Part shown: in pieces, positions 1 through 10,453 of the stretch
Numbering within the stretch: position 1 is the first letter of the stretch
Layout: each line of letters begins with the position of its first letter
Assembly (NCBI GenBank): GCA_036365145.1
Contig: JAEOAD010000048.1
Span: 11,480,501-11,544,500, forward strand
Source: Orientallactaga sibirica
Lineage: Eukaryota > Chordata > Mammalia > Rodentia > Dipodidae
Direction of reading: 5' to 3'
Length of the DNA stretch: 64,000 nt
Program-made: the position numbers and the translations under genes
The notes under the pieces: generated by a model
Database searches by the model: none
Told to the model about the DNA's origin: nothing
What the model saw: the letters and a program-made list of their open reading frames with translations, nothing else

Positions 1-570
1 AGGAAATGACAAATGTTTGGGGATATGTATATATATATGACCTGGCCTAAACATTATACAGTGTTCCATTAATATGTACAGTTTAAAAAATCAGGAGAAA
101 ACATCTTTGAAATGAAAGAAATGAAACTTCTGAATTTTTCATAAGTACAATCATTAACTCCTTATTCCCAGACATGCCTGAAGCTTCTTACATTCCTTTG
201 GAGTTTTGCTATGGTGGAGTGTCCTAAGAGTGTAGAATACCAGGGTCCTGGGTTCTGGGGACCCCTTGGCCATAATGATTTCCACATGTATTACTCCTGA
301 CTACACAGCCCTCCGATACTGCTGAGTCCCCTTGGTATTATTAGTCCCTGGTATTATTCCTACACAAAGCATCAGCATGCCTCCAGCGTCAGGCTGTCTT
401 TCCAGGTTTTCACTGAGAAAGGGAGCAGGCTTCTTTCTTCTGTAGACCCCCCTCCATGACGCTTTCTCTCTGCCTCTCTCTTTCTCAGTTCCAGAAGACT
501 CCATAGGCTTGGAGTGAGGGGGTCACTTCCACTTCTCTAAAATATTTCTTCTCCCATGTGCATCAAGCCT
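1..570. other. Unique sequence, no gene seen
   Basis: AT-rich sequence with no SINE, LTR or L1 signature that I recognise. The longest frame (301-504, minus) is 67 codons and has no protein-like features. A pyrimidine-rich stretch lies at 460-490. Confidence 0.5.
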
Positions 571-578
571 CTCCTTAT

Positions 579-778
579 GCTTGCCTACAAAACCTAACAA
601 TCTGAGTTCAATTCCTCAGAACCCACGTAAAGCCAGATGCACAAAGTGTCCCATGAATCTAGATTTCCTTTGCATTGGTTGGAGGACCTAGCATGCCCAT
701 TCTCCCTCCCTCCCTCCCTCTCTCTCTTTTCTCAGCTTGCAAATAAATAAATGAAAACTTTAAAAAAAATGTAAACAT
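579..778 (+). mobile_element. DIP-like SINE, 5'-truncated
   Basis: The copy begins inside the tRNA-like head (GCTTGCCTACAAAACC), then has the B-box region, CCAGATGCACAAAG body, a CT-rich block and an AAATAAATAAATG tail. An 8-bp direct repeat CTCCTTAT lies at 571-578 and 779-786. About 30 bp of the usual 5' end are missing. Confidence 0.8.
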
Positions 779-1039
779 CTCCTTATTTGGAGGAACAGGC
801 TTTGGGGAATATAATGAAGGAGAGGGTATTTTTGTTAAGAAATCCTAGTTTACTATCCTGCCTTACTTCCTAAATGGAGTTGTAAACTTGGAGTTAATTT
901 CAGAAATTGGGATGACAGAGAAATAAAGGACCAAAGAAAAAGCTATGCAACAGAATCTTAAAATACTGCCACTGGCATCAATGACCTGTTAGTCGTTACA
1001 TGGGGAAAAATCAGAGACAATTTAAAATTTGAGTTCTTG

Positions 1040-1226
1040 GGTTGGAGAGATAGCTTAGCAATTAAGGCACATGCCTGCAAAGCCTAAGGATCTAGGTTCA
1101 ATTCTCCAGGTCCCATGTAAGCCAGATGCACAAGGTGGCACATGCAACTGGAGTTTGTTGCCCTTGGCTAGAGGCCCTGGCATGCCCATTCTCACTCTCT
1201 CTAATAAATAAACTGTCTCTAATGAA

Positions 1227-1269
<43 letters not shown>

Positions 1270-1274
1270 ATATC
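1040..1274 (+). mobile_element. DIP-like SINE with expanded (AATA)n tail
   Basis: Full head from GGTTGGAGAGATAGCTTAGC, body with CCAGATGCACAAGGTGG, short CT block. The tail has grown into an AATA microsatellite at about 1221-1271. Flanking imperfect direct repeats are near 1022-1039 and 1275-1293 (AAAATTTGAGTTCTTGG-like). Confidence 0.9.
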
Positions 1275-1311
1275 TTTAAAATTGGAGTTCTTAGGTATAA
1301 GCCTACTTTAA

Positions 1312-1655
1312 GCTATTATAACAGAAACCTAAGAACATATCATTTATATTTATTTCTTATAGCTTGGGAGGCTGGGGAGATGGAGACCAGGAGGTTGCAT
1401 CTCATGAGAGCCTTCCTGCTGGGTCATAACATGGGCTAAGGCATCACATGTCCAGAGCATATAAGAAAGGGAGCTTGGAAAGAGACTGACCTCATCTTCT
1501 GTCCAGGAAGCCATTCCTGTGATAACTAAATCCACTCTTGTAATAATGGTGTCAATCCAAACATAGATCTGCATGTCTCTTAAAAGTTCCATTCCTCACT
1601 ACTGTTTTACTGTGGGTAAATTTTCCAACACAGACTCTGGGGACACATTCTGATA
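1312..1655 (-). mobile_element. MaLR-type solo LTR (MLT1/MST-like)
   Basis: Read on the minus strand it follows the MaLR LTR pattern. The right edge has the complement of the GTGTCCCC opening, the middle has the blocks TTATCACAGGAATGG and ATGCCTTAGCCCATG, and the left edge has the complement of the TTATAACAG-type ending. Heavily diverged, so an old copy. Assigned from memory of the consensus. Confidence 0.7.
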
Positions 1656-2281
1656 ATGGCAATAGGACACACAGATTTTCTTTTTCTTGAGTAAGTACTT
1701 CAACAGGCTCATAATCACCTCCCTTTAGAAATGCTCCAATGGGCCCTTCACCATTTCTTGTTCCTCCCACCTGTAGCCTTGCAGTTCACTAGTGGATCGT
1801 GATTCTTGTTGCTGAATAGTATGTTGCCTTTAACACCTGGAATCCCAGCCTCCAGAAGTAAGGTTTCTAGCTTGTGACTCTGCTTGGCACTGTGCCACTG
1901 TCATCTTTACACAGGTCTGTGGGTGATACTCTGAAAGCACACACAAGCTATTTTCTGGTCAGAAGGGGCCCCTTTCCCAAAGTGTTTCATTTATGCTCTG
2001 AAAAATGGGCAGGATTTTCTGTTCAGCTAACACTAAATGGAGTGAAGAGCAGATGAAATCATTGAAAGAGCTGGAGAAAATATCCTTCTGAGACAGCTGA
2101 TGCAGTGGTCTGCATGTGCAGAAATCAAAAATACGCAACTGTGAACAGCTTTGGTTCAGTACTTCTTTCCTGACATTCCTGAGAACCGCTTCTAACTGTT
2201 CTCATGTCTCATGATTCAAGTCATTGCTTCATTAAAAATATATATATAAAATTTCCACAAACATGAAAGTCAATGTGCATG
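1656..2281. other. Unique sequence, no gene seen
   Basis: No transposon signature recognised. A short plus-strand frame at 1874-2056 (60 codons) has no start context or homology that I can name. Confidence 0.45.
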
Positions 2282-2290
2282 GCAGCATTT

Positions 2291-2476
2291 TATTGTTTTA
2301 ATAATTTTATTAATTTATTTATTTGAGAGAAAGAGAATATGGGCTTGCCAGGGCTTCCTGCCACTGAAATGAACTCCATGTGCCACTTTTTACATCTGGT
2401 TTTACGTGGGTACTGACAATCAATACTTTGCAAACGAATGCCTTTGACCACTGAGCCATTTCTCCAGCCCCAAAAG
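2291..2476 (-). mobile_element. DIP-like SINE
   Basis: Reversed copy: T-rich AATTTATTTATTTGAGAGA at the left, then the body, and the head complement CCATTTCTCCAGCCCC at the right. Flanked by GCAGCATTT (2282-2290) and ACAGCATTT (2477-2485), a target duplication with one mismatch. The CT block is short. Confidence 0.88.
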
Positions 2477-2485
2477 ACAGCATTT

Positions 2486-3073
2486 AAATTCCATCCAGTT
2501 AGTAAATACCTGCTCTGCAAGATATTTGTTCAAATACAAGGTGACAGGCAAAAATGCCTTGGTTACGACCCACTCGGTAGAAATAGGATAAATACATTAA
2601 GTCTCTGATTGTATTGACTTTTTGGTTTAATGTTTTGTGTCCAGTTTCCTTTGAGTCTGGTGAGCTGCCAGCATTGGTTTTCATTTGTGCATGGACGTGC
2701 TCTGTAGCCCCGCCAGGAGAAAGCGCCTGATCTTTTGTTGAACCGTGGTCTTTATTTCTCCAAAACCTAAGGTGTACGTCAAGTACTATGTCTTGTTCTC
2801 TCTTGTTACGTCTAAATTACATAAAACAGTGGGAAGAAAAGATGCTACTGCAATGGGATTTTCTTCTCTACCTCTCTTCAGAAAATTCCTACACCCTGTC
2901 ATTGGCCTTAGAGAGCAAAACAATCTTAACCAGAGTGGCAGACATGCAGACTGAGCAAGGCTGACAAATAAAACTAAAAATCGTTGACTCAAACCACAGA
3001 GAATGTAACATTTAGGACAAGAATAATATTTTAAGGAAGACATAAAAATGCAAGACATGAAAGCAAAACACAT
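2486..3073. other. Unique sequence, no gene seen
   Basis: Two overlapping frames on opposite strands (2745-2954 plus, 2786-3073 minus) show no recognisable domain. No repeat assigned. Confidence 0.45.
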
Positions 3074-3080
3074 TTGACTT

Positions 3081-3346
3081 TTTTTTTTTAATTTTTAGTT
3101 TTGGAGAGAGACCGAGAGAGAGGGAGAGGAAGACAGATAGAGATGGGTGCGCCAGCAGCCTCTCAGCCACTGCAAACGAAATCCAGATGCGGGCTCCCTC
3201 TTGTGGTCAAGTGCAGCATTTCCCCCTTGTGTCACTTTGCATCTGGCTAAACGTGGGACCTGGAGATTGGAACTGCTGGAGGTTGGAACCAGAGTTCTTG
3301 GGCTTAGGAGGCAGGCGCCTTAACCACTAAGCCATCTCTCCAGCCC
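3081..3346 (-). mobile_element. DIP-like SINE, long type
   Basis: This is the longer subtype, with an extra stretch between body and head. It contains GGGCTCCCTCTTGTGG (3191-3206), the complement of the CCACAAGGGGGCGC-type segment seen in sister copies, here mutated. Flanking TTGACTT repeats are at 3074-3080 and 3347-3353. The head ends in CCATCTCTCCAGCCC at the right. Confidence 0.9.
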
Positions 3347-3376
3347 TTGACTTTATTTTAAAAACCCTTATATTAG

Positions 3377-3608
3377 GGCTAGAGAGAGAGATGGCTCAGC
3401 AGTTAAATGCACTTGCTTGCAAAGTCTGATGGCCCAGGTTTGATTCCACAATTTCCACATAAAGCCAGATGCACAAAATGGCGCAGGCATCTGGAGTTCA
3501 TTTGCAATGGCAAGAGACCTTGGTATGCCCATTTCATCATAATTCTCATTCCCTCTCTCTCTCTCTCTCTTTCCCTCCCTCGCTCCCTTTGATCCTAACT
3601 GAAACCAT
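3377..3608 (+). mobile_element. DIP-like SINE
   Basis: Head GGGCTAGAGAGAGAGATGGCTC with a small GA expansion, B box GGTTTGATTCC, body CCAGATGCACAAAATGG and CT block. Flanks 3356-3376 and 3609-3629 are an imperfect 21-bp direct repeat beginning ATTTTAAAAA. Confidence 0.88.
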
Positions 3609-3639
3609 TATTTTAAAAAAATCGTATATAATAAAGACA

Positions 3640-3815
3640 AAAACTTTTGAAGTCAAACCATTGGATTAGAAGAAAACGTTTGCAATGTTCCTAAGCAACA
3701 AAGAATTTCTATCAAGTATTAATAAAAGATGAACAATTTAAAAAAGCAATCAGCAAAGAACACTAGTAGGCAATTAATAGAAATCATAACTAACAGATAT
3801 AAAAAGATGGATTGT
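3640..3815 (+). mobile_element. Old L1M ORF2 fragment (tentative)
   Basis: Weak alignment by eye to the L1 ORF2 segment around 'caatcaataagaaaaag' and 'aatagacaatt'. No open frame is kept. It could instead be unrelated A-rich sequence. Confidence 0.35.
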
Positions 3816-3897
3816 ACTGCCAAGATGTGCAGATGTCCTTTTATTCCAGTGGACTGGCAAAGTTTAAACTGTTTAACTTTACTAAGCATGGATCAAG

Positions 3898-3918
3898 AAA
3901 CAACAACAACAACAACAA
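3898..3918 (+). repeat. (AAC)n microsatellite
   Basis: Six to seven AAC units in a row. Confidence 0.8.
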
Positions 3919-4002
3919 AAATAAACCATCACTACTAGTAACTATACAATTATGTTACCACAACTGTGTACATTTAATCATAATTAAAGTTAAAAGTATA
4001 CA

Positions 4003-4160
4003 CATGCCAGGTGTGGTGGTGCGTGCCTTTAATCCCAGCACTTGGGAGGCTGAGGTAGGAGAAACGCTATGAGTTCGAGGCCACCCTGAGATTGTATAGT
4101 GACTTCCAGGTCAGCCTGGGCTAGAGTGAGACCCTACTTAAATATATATAAAAACAAGCA
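4003..4160 (+). mobile_element. B1 SINE
   Basis: 7SL-derived monomer: GCCAGGTGTGGTGGTGCGTG, CCTTTAATCCCAGCAC, GAGTTCGAGGCCACCCTGAG and CAGCCTGGGCTAGAGTGAG, then an A-rich tail. The wording GGCCACCCTGAGA(C)TA is shared by all young B1 copies here and differs from the mouse B1 consensus. Confidence 0.95.
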
Positions 4161-4176
4161 ACAAAAGCATTGTGCA

Positions 4177-4575
4177 CATATGAGCTGAGAAGATGGCATA
4201 GTGGGTAAGATACTTGCACACAAGCACGAAGAACTGATTTGGGGTCCCAATCCCCACCTAAAAATGCCTGACAGGGTGATGCCATGCATGTTGGTACACA
4301 CGTGTGAACCCAGTGCTCAGGAGGCAGAGACAGGGAAACCCTGAGGCCCCCTGGCTAGCTAATCTAGCTAATCCATGAGTTCTGGATTCAGAAAGAGACC
4401 CTGCCTCAAGGAACTGAGGTAGGTATTAATAAGAGACACCTGATGTGAATCTCTGGCCACACACAAGCACTCACACGTGTACATGCACCCTCACAAACAC
4501 ACGCACACACACACACATACAAATGTGCATGCGTATACACACACACCACACATACATATTCATATCCCCAAAAAG
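4177..4575 (+). mobile_element. RSINE1/B4 SINE
   Basis: tRNA-like head (GAGCTGAGAAGATGGCATAG) fused to a 7SL-like B1 body (CCCAGTGCTCAGGAGGCAGAG), then GAGACCCTGCCTCAAGGAA, GACACCTGATGTGAATCTCTGG and a long CA-rich tail. This order is diagnostic of the RSINE1/B4 fusion family. Confidence 0.92.
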
Positions 4576-4666
4576 TATGCACACATGGTATATGACACAA
4601 GAACTCCATTTCCAGTTACTCCAGGACAACTTATGCATCTATAGAGAAAAACATTCTCAAGTTATT

Positions 4667-5096
4667 TCAATCCCATCTTTTTAAAAAATAATTTATTTTT
4701 ATTTATATTATTCTAATTTTACATTCATAATGGTGACTCCATTATCCTCCTTCCTTTCCTCCCTCTTCCAAAGGGACCCTCATCAATGGGGAATGTGGTT
4801 CATGCATTGTGGGGGTAGTCAAGAGTTCTGGGGGGATAGGCCAAGTCTCTGTGCATAATGCCCCAACTTGTGGCTCTAACATTCTTTCCACCCCCTCTTC
4901 CACGAATTTCCCTCAGCCACGTTGGGGTCATTTTAGTTCTACTTCAGTGATGAGGTTTTGGGAGCCTCTGTGTCTCTGGATATCTGGCTTAGTAGGAGTT
5001 GGATGTTCTCTGTGTTTATCTCCTTCAGCCTTAGTAATGTGGGGGAGGGGCAAGAGTTCAGCGTTCTTGGAGATCACGACATCAATCACATCTTTT
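4667..5096 (-). mobile_element. 5'-truncated L1 (3' UTR only) with target duplication
   Basis: The L1 is at 4682-5081. On the minus strand it reads as a rodent L1 3' UTR (GGAAATTCGTGGAAGAGGGG, GGAAAGAATGTTAGAGCC) ending in A/T-rich tail DNA. A 15-bp target duplication flanks it at 4667-4681 and 5082-5096 with one mismatch (TCAATCCCATCTTTT / TCAATCACATCTTTT). It has no ORF2 sequence, as in typical dead-on-arrival insertions. Confidence 0.85.
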
Positions 5097-5163
5097 ATAA
5101 TAGAAATACATTAGGTGATGCAACTTTCCATCAACAGAGGAGTGTATAAAAAATTGAACTGCA

Positions 5164-5375
5164 GGGGCTTAGAAGATGGCGTTTTGGGGAAGAAGACACT
5201 TTTTGTTTTTGCAACATCTGCCAGCTCTAGTTCAATACCCAAGCCACCAACATAAGCCAGATGCAAAAAGTGACACAAGCTTCTGGTGTTCATTGGCATC
5301 AACAGGAGGTCCTGATGTACTTAGACATACACAGATGCATACTCACATGCAAATAGATAAAAATATTTAAGATAA
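5164..5375 (+). mobile_element. DIP-like SINE, third subtype
   Basis: Diverged head, then CAAGCCACCAACATAAGCCAG, AAAAGTGACACAAGCTTCTGG and AACAGGAGGTCCTGATG, and a short CA-rich tail with no CT block. The same subtype occurs at 56762-56985. Older than its neighbours by divergence. Confidence 0.75.
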
Positions 5376-5383
5376 AAAGTAAA

Positions 5384-5587
5384 GGCTGGAGAGATGGCTC
5401 AGCAGTTAAGGCACTTGCCTGCAAAGCTTAGCAACCTGAGTTTGATTCTCCAGTACCCATGCAAAGTCAAGATGCACAGGGTGGTGCAGACAACTGGAGT
5501 TTGTTTGCAGCAGCTGGCGGCCCTGGTACATCCATTCTCTCTGTCTCTCTTCTATCTGTCTGCTTGCAAATAAATAAAATATTGTTT
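5384..5587 (+). mobile_element. DIP-like SINE
   Basis: Complete head GGCTGGAGAGATGGCTCAGC, B box GTTTGATTCTCC and CTCTGTCTCTCTTC block. The likely target duplication is AAAAAGTAAA (5374-5383) and AAAAGTTAAA (5588-5597). Confidence 0.9.
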
Positions 5588-5819
5588 AAAAGTTAAAAAA
5601 TTGCAAAGTATTTATACAATGATTATCATACATGATATACTTGTGTTGACTATAATGTATATAATATGCATATTGATTCATACTTTATATCATGATATAA
5701 ATACTTAACACATGACATATAATACAGCAAATGATATAATTATTGTACAATATACTACATATAATATGTGTGTATGAAGGCTATAGACAAACTTCAAAAT
5801 AGTTTTGTCCTCAGAAGAG

Positions 5820-5978
5820 GGCTGGAGAGATGGCTTAGTGGTTAAGGCACTTGCCTGCAAAGCCAAAGGACCTCGGTTTGATTCCCCAGGACCCACGTAA
5901 GCCAGATGCACAAGGTGGTGCATGCATCTGGAGTTCGTTTGCAGTGGCTGGAAGCCCTGGCACACCCATTCTCTCCCT

Positions 5979-6026
<48 letters not shown>

Positions 6027-6068
6027 CTTTGCTTCTCTCAAGTAAATAAATAAAAAAAATTTAAAAAG
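5820..6068 (+). mobile_element. DIP-like SINE with long (CT)n
   Basis: Near-consensus head and body. The CT block includes about 38 bp of uninterrupted CT at 5985-6022. AGAAGAGG lies on both sides (5812-5819, 6069-6076). One of the least diverged copies in the window. Confidence 0.95.
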
Positions 6069-6129
6069 AGAAGAGGGAAAGATACAAGAAAGAGGAAGAA
6101 AAAAGCAGAAGGAATTCACAGCGTTTCAG

Positions 6130-6255
6130 TTTCTTATTTGCTGGTTACTGTTCTAAATGCATCCAAACATTGTCCAGTTGTATTCGCCTTCATAACAACT
6201 TGTAATACAGGCAAAATTATCCTCATTTCAATAGATGAGGACATGGGAAATTTCA
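6130..6255 (-). mobile_element. MIR fragment
   Basis: TTACTGTTCTAAATGC, CTTCATAACAACTTGTAATA and TTATCCTCATTTCAATAGATG follow the complement of the MIR core (rank order of blocks preserved). Old pan-mammalian SINE. Confidence 0.7.
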
Positions 6256-6260
6256 ACTAT

Positions 6261-6779
6261 GTTCTCAGATGTTTCTTTCACAAACCATGTCTGGTTTGAA
6301 TTGAAGCTGCTTTTTACTTTTTTATAAATAAACTTCTCTTTAACACATGCCAAGATCAATGTGAGGCAGGTTTGATGGATATTAACATTCATTACATCTG
6401 AGTAGGACCAACATGCCTATTATATTTTTGATAGATGTCAGGGGACACACTAGGCAAGTGAGACAAATTGAATCTTTTGTCACATTTCAGGATCTCAACA
6501 TACAAAACTGAGAAATTACTCCCTGTCAAGACGTACTAGCTAAAATGGTGATAAACCACTAAAGTTAATTAGTACAATATTTCTGCCTATCCAACCTTTG
6601 ACTTAGCATCAATATGCATATTGGAAGCCAACAATCAGATAAGTAATTATCTGCTTAATGGAACTTGACCTACTAATGAACTAATGTAAGCCATCCTTTT
6701 AGGCAATATCTTATATTATAAGCTTATTTTGTAGTTAAATTTCGGGACATATTTGAGAAATAGTGTTTATAATCTGATA
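6261..6779. other. Unique sequence, no gene seen
   Basis: AT-rich, with several TAATTA/TTAATTAG motifs around 6560-6660. No recognised repeat and no frame of note. Confidence 0.45.
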
Positions 6780-6790
6780 ATAATTGACTT

Positions 6791-6915
6791 CTTTTTTTGA
6801 AGTATGGTCTCACTCTAGCCCAGGCTGACCTGGAATTCACTATGTAGTCTCAGGGTGGCCTCGAATTTACAGCGATCCTCCTACCTCTGCCTCCCCTAGT
6901 GTTGGGATAAAGGCT
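6791..6915 (-). mobile_element. B1 SINE
   Basis: Reversed B1: GAAGTATGGTCTCACTCTAG to GTGTTGGGATAAAGGC. It lacks the outermost 5' end of the element. Flanked by ATAATTGACTT (6780-6790) and ATAATTGATTT (6916-6926). Confidence 0.93.
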
Positions 6916-6926
6916 ATAATTGATTT

Positions 6927-7590
6927 TTAATTTAGATAATTTACACATGAATCACACCCTAAATCAACCAGAATGAATCCAGCCAATGATTTAAAGAATG
7001 AGAGTAAATACTGTGTACTGTTCTTCTGAATTCCCGCTTATGTCTTTCAGACATTTCCCCCCAACATTTTAGTCTTGGTTGACAAGAAGTGCCAAGAATC
7101 AGCAGTGACAGTTGGGGCCAGGGTTTCCTACTTTCCATATGGGGATGTTTGAGGTCCTCACCCACCATAGCTAGACCCCTTCTGTTCCATTTCCCACATT
7201 TTATGTGCTGCACCCAACTTGTAGCACCTTTGCTTCCAGAAATAACATCGTACCTGTACAAGGATGCCTTCGGCAGACAGCATAGGAAGTTTGGGGACAG
7301 AAAGTGCTGCCACCTGGCCACCTGTTGAGAGATGTTATGGTGACCACCCATGTCACATTGTAGATACTGTACCGGAAACGCCAATAGAATTTTGCACACA
7401 TTTCTTTGGCCAAAACTGTATTCCATGGTCATTCTGTTGCCAAGAAAGCTTGAAGAGCAGAAAATAGGATTGGCCTGTCGGTATTAGACCAGTCATGATC
7501 CATCATCGTGTGATGGACACTTACCATCTCATCAAATTAGAGTCACCTAGGCATGGAAGAAGAGAGACCATATACATTTAGAGGGCAACC
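6927..7590. other. Unclassified sequence with a 157-codon antisense frame
   Basis: The minus-strand frame 7432-6959 is 157 codons. The translation has no motif I recognise, and the local base composition is balanced. It could be an old retrovirus-like fragment. No splice-site or promoter support was seen. Confidence 0.4.
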
Positions 7591-7937
7591 TGTATGGTTC
7601 ATCTCATGTCAACTTGACAAGACTTAGAATCACGGTGGAAACGAATCTCTTGGCACGTTTGTTTGGGATTTTCTAGATTAGATGAATTGTAGTGGGAAAA
7701 CTCACTCTAGCTGTGGGTTGCACCGTTCAGTGGACTGGAGGTCCTGGGCTCTGTCAGCAGGAGGAAGAGTGCTGAGCAGCGGCATTTCTCATCCTCTGCT
7801 TCCTCACTGGGACTGACGTGACCTGTGCTTGCGGCCTTCCTTGCCGTGATGGAACAGCGAGCTGAAAACAGCCCTTCCTCCCTCAAACAGGTTTTTGTCA
7901 GGTGTTTTGTCCCAGTAATGAGAAGGTAACTGATACA
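7591..7937 (+). mobile_element. ERVL/MaLR-type solo LTR, family X
   Basis: Opens TGTATGGTTCATC, then ATGTCAACTTGACAAGAC, TAGATTAGATGAATTG, GGCCTTCCTTGCCGTGATGG, and closes with GAGAAGGTAACTGATACA. Flanks CAACC (7586-7590) and CAATC (7938-7942) are a possible 5-bp target duplication with one mismatch. The body matches a rodent LTR-like consensus I know. The exact family name is uncertain. Confidence 0.7.
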
Positions 7938-7942
7938 CAATC

Positions 7943-8239
7943 CAATGACATATGTTGTTCAGGCTCTTCATTTCCTGGGATAGGAAGGGGGCATATTCTT
8001 TAACTGGGTATTCAATGTACCTGCTCCCAACTTAGCTCCATTACATAATGGAAAAACGTTTGTAGGGAAAGGTTACACATGGATAGATTTGGCACGCTCT
8101 GTCTCCTTCTTGGGTCCATATCTCTAAATGGAGCCCACTAAAGGTGGCTCCAGAGATGGACTCAAGGAGGGCTGCTCATTCAGGGTGTGCAGGTTTTTGC
8201 ATCATTTGGTAAGACAAAATTAACAAGGATAGAAATGAA
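7943..8239. other. Spacer between two family X LTRs
   Basis: About 300 bp of non-repeat sequence between two same-orientation LTRs. No primer-binding site or polypurine tract is evident, so the two are more likely independent solo LTRs than one element. Confidence 0.4.
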
Positions 8240-8264
8240 TGTGATAGCTAATATTGTCAACCAA

Positions 8265-8460
8265 GGGGCTGGAAAGATAACTCAGCAGTTAAGGCGCTTA
8301 CCTGCAAAGCCTAATGACCTGGGTTCGATTCCCCAGTACCCATGTAAAATCAGATGCACAAAGTGGCGCATGTATCTGCAGTTTGTTTGCAGTGGCTGGA
8401 TGCCCCCCATTCTCTCTGTCTGTCTCTCTTCTATCTCTTTCTCTACTTACAAAAATCAAT
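8265..8460 (+). mobile_element. DIP-like SINE inside LTR X
   Basis: Head GGGGCTGGAAAGATAACTCAGC, B box GGTTCGATTCCCC, body AGATGCACAAAGTGGCGC, CT block and an atypical CTTACAAAAATC end. Target repeats are unclear. Confidence 0.88.
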
Positions 8461-8592
8461 GTAGGAGACAAATCTCTGGGCATGTCGTGAGGCTGCCCAG
8501 ATATTAGGTTAATTTAGATGAGAAAAATCCATGCTCATTGTGGGCTGTGGCATTCCATGGTCTGGTGTCATAAACTGAATAAAAAGGGGAAA

Positions 8593-8766
8593 TGGGGCTG
8601 GAGAGATAGCTCAGCATTTAAGGTGCTTGCCTACAAAACCAAAGGACCTAGGTTCGATTCTCCAGGACCCATGTAAACCAGATGCACAAGGTGGTGCATG
8701 CATCTGGAGTTTGCCCATTCTCTCTCTCTTGCTCATAAAGAAAGAAAATATTTTTTAAACAATTTT
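8593..8766 (+). mobile_element. DIP-like SINE inside LTR X, internal deletion
   Basis: Near-consensus head, but the body jumps from CATCTGGAGTTTG to CCCATTCTC, losing the segment with GTGGCTGGAGGCCCTGG. Target duplication AAAAAGGGGAAA (8581-8592) and AAAAAGGAGAAA (8767-8778). Confidence 0.92.
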
Positions 8767-8945
8767 AAAAAGGAGAAAGGGAGCTGAGCACCAGCATTCA
8801 ACACTCTCCCTTTCCTAATTGCGGATGCCATGTGACCAGCCATTTCATGCTCCTCCCCCACCACAGTGGCCTGTACCCTCTATATGTGAGCCAAAGTTCC
8901 TGTTCATTCTGGTCACAGTAACAAGTAAAGTGACTCATAAAATAA

Positions 8946-9384
8946 ATAAACAATCTCAAACATTGTGAACTATGAAAAAAAGTAAATCTACTAATCCTGT
9001 GAAGCCTACATAACAGGAGGCAAGGAGAGTGCCTATGTTGAATATTTTAGCTATCTAAAATATAAGCAGTGGAGGCCCTTTCTGGGCAGGCGCCTGTGGA
9101 CTTGAGACACGAGTTACAGGCAGGCAGTAGACACGAAAGGTCTGGAGTAGAAGCTGCAGGCCGAGGGACTAAGGGCAACGGGCTTAGTTGAAAAATGATT
9201 TTGTCCTGTTTGACTGGAGCAGAGAGAGGGAGTAAGCAAGTGGTACTAGATACAGAAGAAGGATAAAACTTGGGGAAAGACAAGATCACATAGACCTTCA
9301 AAGGTCTGGCAAGAGATCTGAAGGTTAAAAGCAGTGACAGACGAGGAAGGGACATCCTCACATGTTTATTTTGCATAATAGAAT
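8946..9384. other. Unclassified sequence
   Basis: GA-rich sequence with a 115-codon minus-strand frame (9394-9047), rich in Leu/Pro with no clear motif. Blocks such as GACTGGAGCAGAGAGAGGGA recall an old interspersed repeat, but I cannot name it. Confidence 0.35.
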
Positions 9385-9752
9385 ACATCATCATCTATTC
9401 AGGTTTGCTGAGATGAACTTCCAGACCAGGCACAGTTATGGAGGAAGGGATTTATTAAAGCTTACAGATCCCGGGGAAGTTCCATAATGGCAGAAGAAGC
9501 TGGCCTGCTCTTACAGGACCAGGCAAGAGAGAGATAGACAGAGAGAGCCAGAAGCCAAAAGCCACACAGCATAGCACACTTCAGGAACTCCAGCTAGGCA
9601 CACTTTGCATATCTTTAGATTGAAATCTCAAACCCACCACCATACCTTAAGACCCACCCAGTGACACTGCCTCCAGCCAGGTGGCTGCAGGTGCAAATTA
9701 CAAACTAATAAAACACAGAATATATTGGGGGACATCTATTCAAACTACCACA
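9385..9752 (-). mobile_element. Solo LTR, family Z
   Basis: On the minus strand it opens TGTGGTAGTTTGAATAGATG at 9752, then CTGGAGTTCCTGAAGTGTGC, CTTCTTCTGCCATTATGGAA and a TTTAATAAATCCC polyadenylation region. The same LTR type lies in plus orientation at 42044-42364. The left edge is diverged, so its exact end is uncertain. Confidence 0.78.
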
Positions 9753-10264
9753 CCTATCAATTCAGATCTCCTCACACAGCCAGCCAAATGGAAATTGGCT
9801 CCGTCATTATGCAAGAGGAAAATACCTACTGAAAGGTAAATACGGAACAAATATTTTTCAGAGATTAGTTAAAATTTTTGATAAGTTATTAGCCAGTTTG
9901 GAACATCAAGGCTATCTAGATGTAATTCATTAGCATCAGGTGATCTCTTTGAAAGTGTTTATTGAAAGACAAGTGCAAGTTCATACTCTGTTTCACTGGT
10001 TTGGCACGTAAGGAGCCAGGCTGGGGTTTTTAACCAAAGCGCTCTTCAGAAGGGAAAAGCTGAGCAATTGCTCTGGGATCCAGCCTAAAACGAGGTCACG
10101 GGGAAAACCAGCAGCCCCTAAATTGGAGAGGCAAAGGCTGATGGTGAGAATCCTAATTACTGCAGCAGAAGTCCAGCAACATAAACCACCCATGGAGCCA
10201 GGAGGAAGTGTTCACTGCTAATTAATAAATGGCTGGGGATTTCATGTGGGCAAGATGGAAAGTT
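9753..10264. other. Unique sequence, no gene seen
   Basis: No transposon features recognised. A 66-codon minus-strand frame (10193-9993) is not supported by anything else. Confidence 0.45.
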
Positions 10265-10278
10265 AAAAACTCCAGGGA

Positions 10279-10415
10279 GGAAGGGAGAGATGGCTTAGCA
10301 GTTAAGGCATTTGCCTGCAAAGCCAAAGGACCCCGGGTCGATTCCTCAGTATCCACTAAGCCAGGGGCACATGTATCTGGAGATCATTTGTAATGGTTGG
10401 AGGCTCTGACATGCC

Positions 10416-10453
<38 letters not shown>

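Larger units (their letters stand above)
8240..8945 (+). mobile_element. LTR family X copy split by two DIP SINEs
   Basis: LTR pieces are 8240-8264, 8461-8592 and 8767-8945. The pieces join in consensus order: TGTGATAGCTAATATTGTCA, GGAGACAAATCTCTGGGCAT, GGAGCTGAGCACCAGCATTC, CACAGTAACAAGTAAAG. About 20 bp expected at the first SINE site (the CTTGACAGGAT segment) are absent, so that insertion may have come with a small deletion. Confidence 0.75.

Noticed and set aside
4406..4684. Frames of 67-79 codons rich in His/Thr or Cys/Val
   Set aside because: Translate the CA-rich tail of an RSINE1 element.
5820..5900. tRNA-like A and B boxes, possible tRNA gene
   Set aside because: These are the pol III promoter boxes of DIP SINE heads. 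No cloverleaf can be folded with a proper acceptor stem, and the same head recurs dozens of times with SINE bodies.
9047..9394. 115-codon minus-strand frame as a small gene
   Set aside because: Runs across unclassified purine-rich DNA into the edge of an LTR; no splice sites, signal peptide or domain visible.
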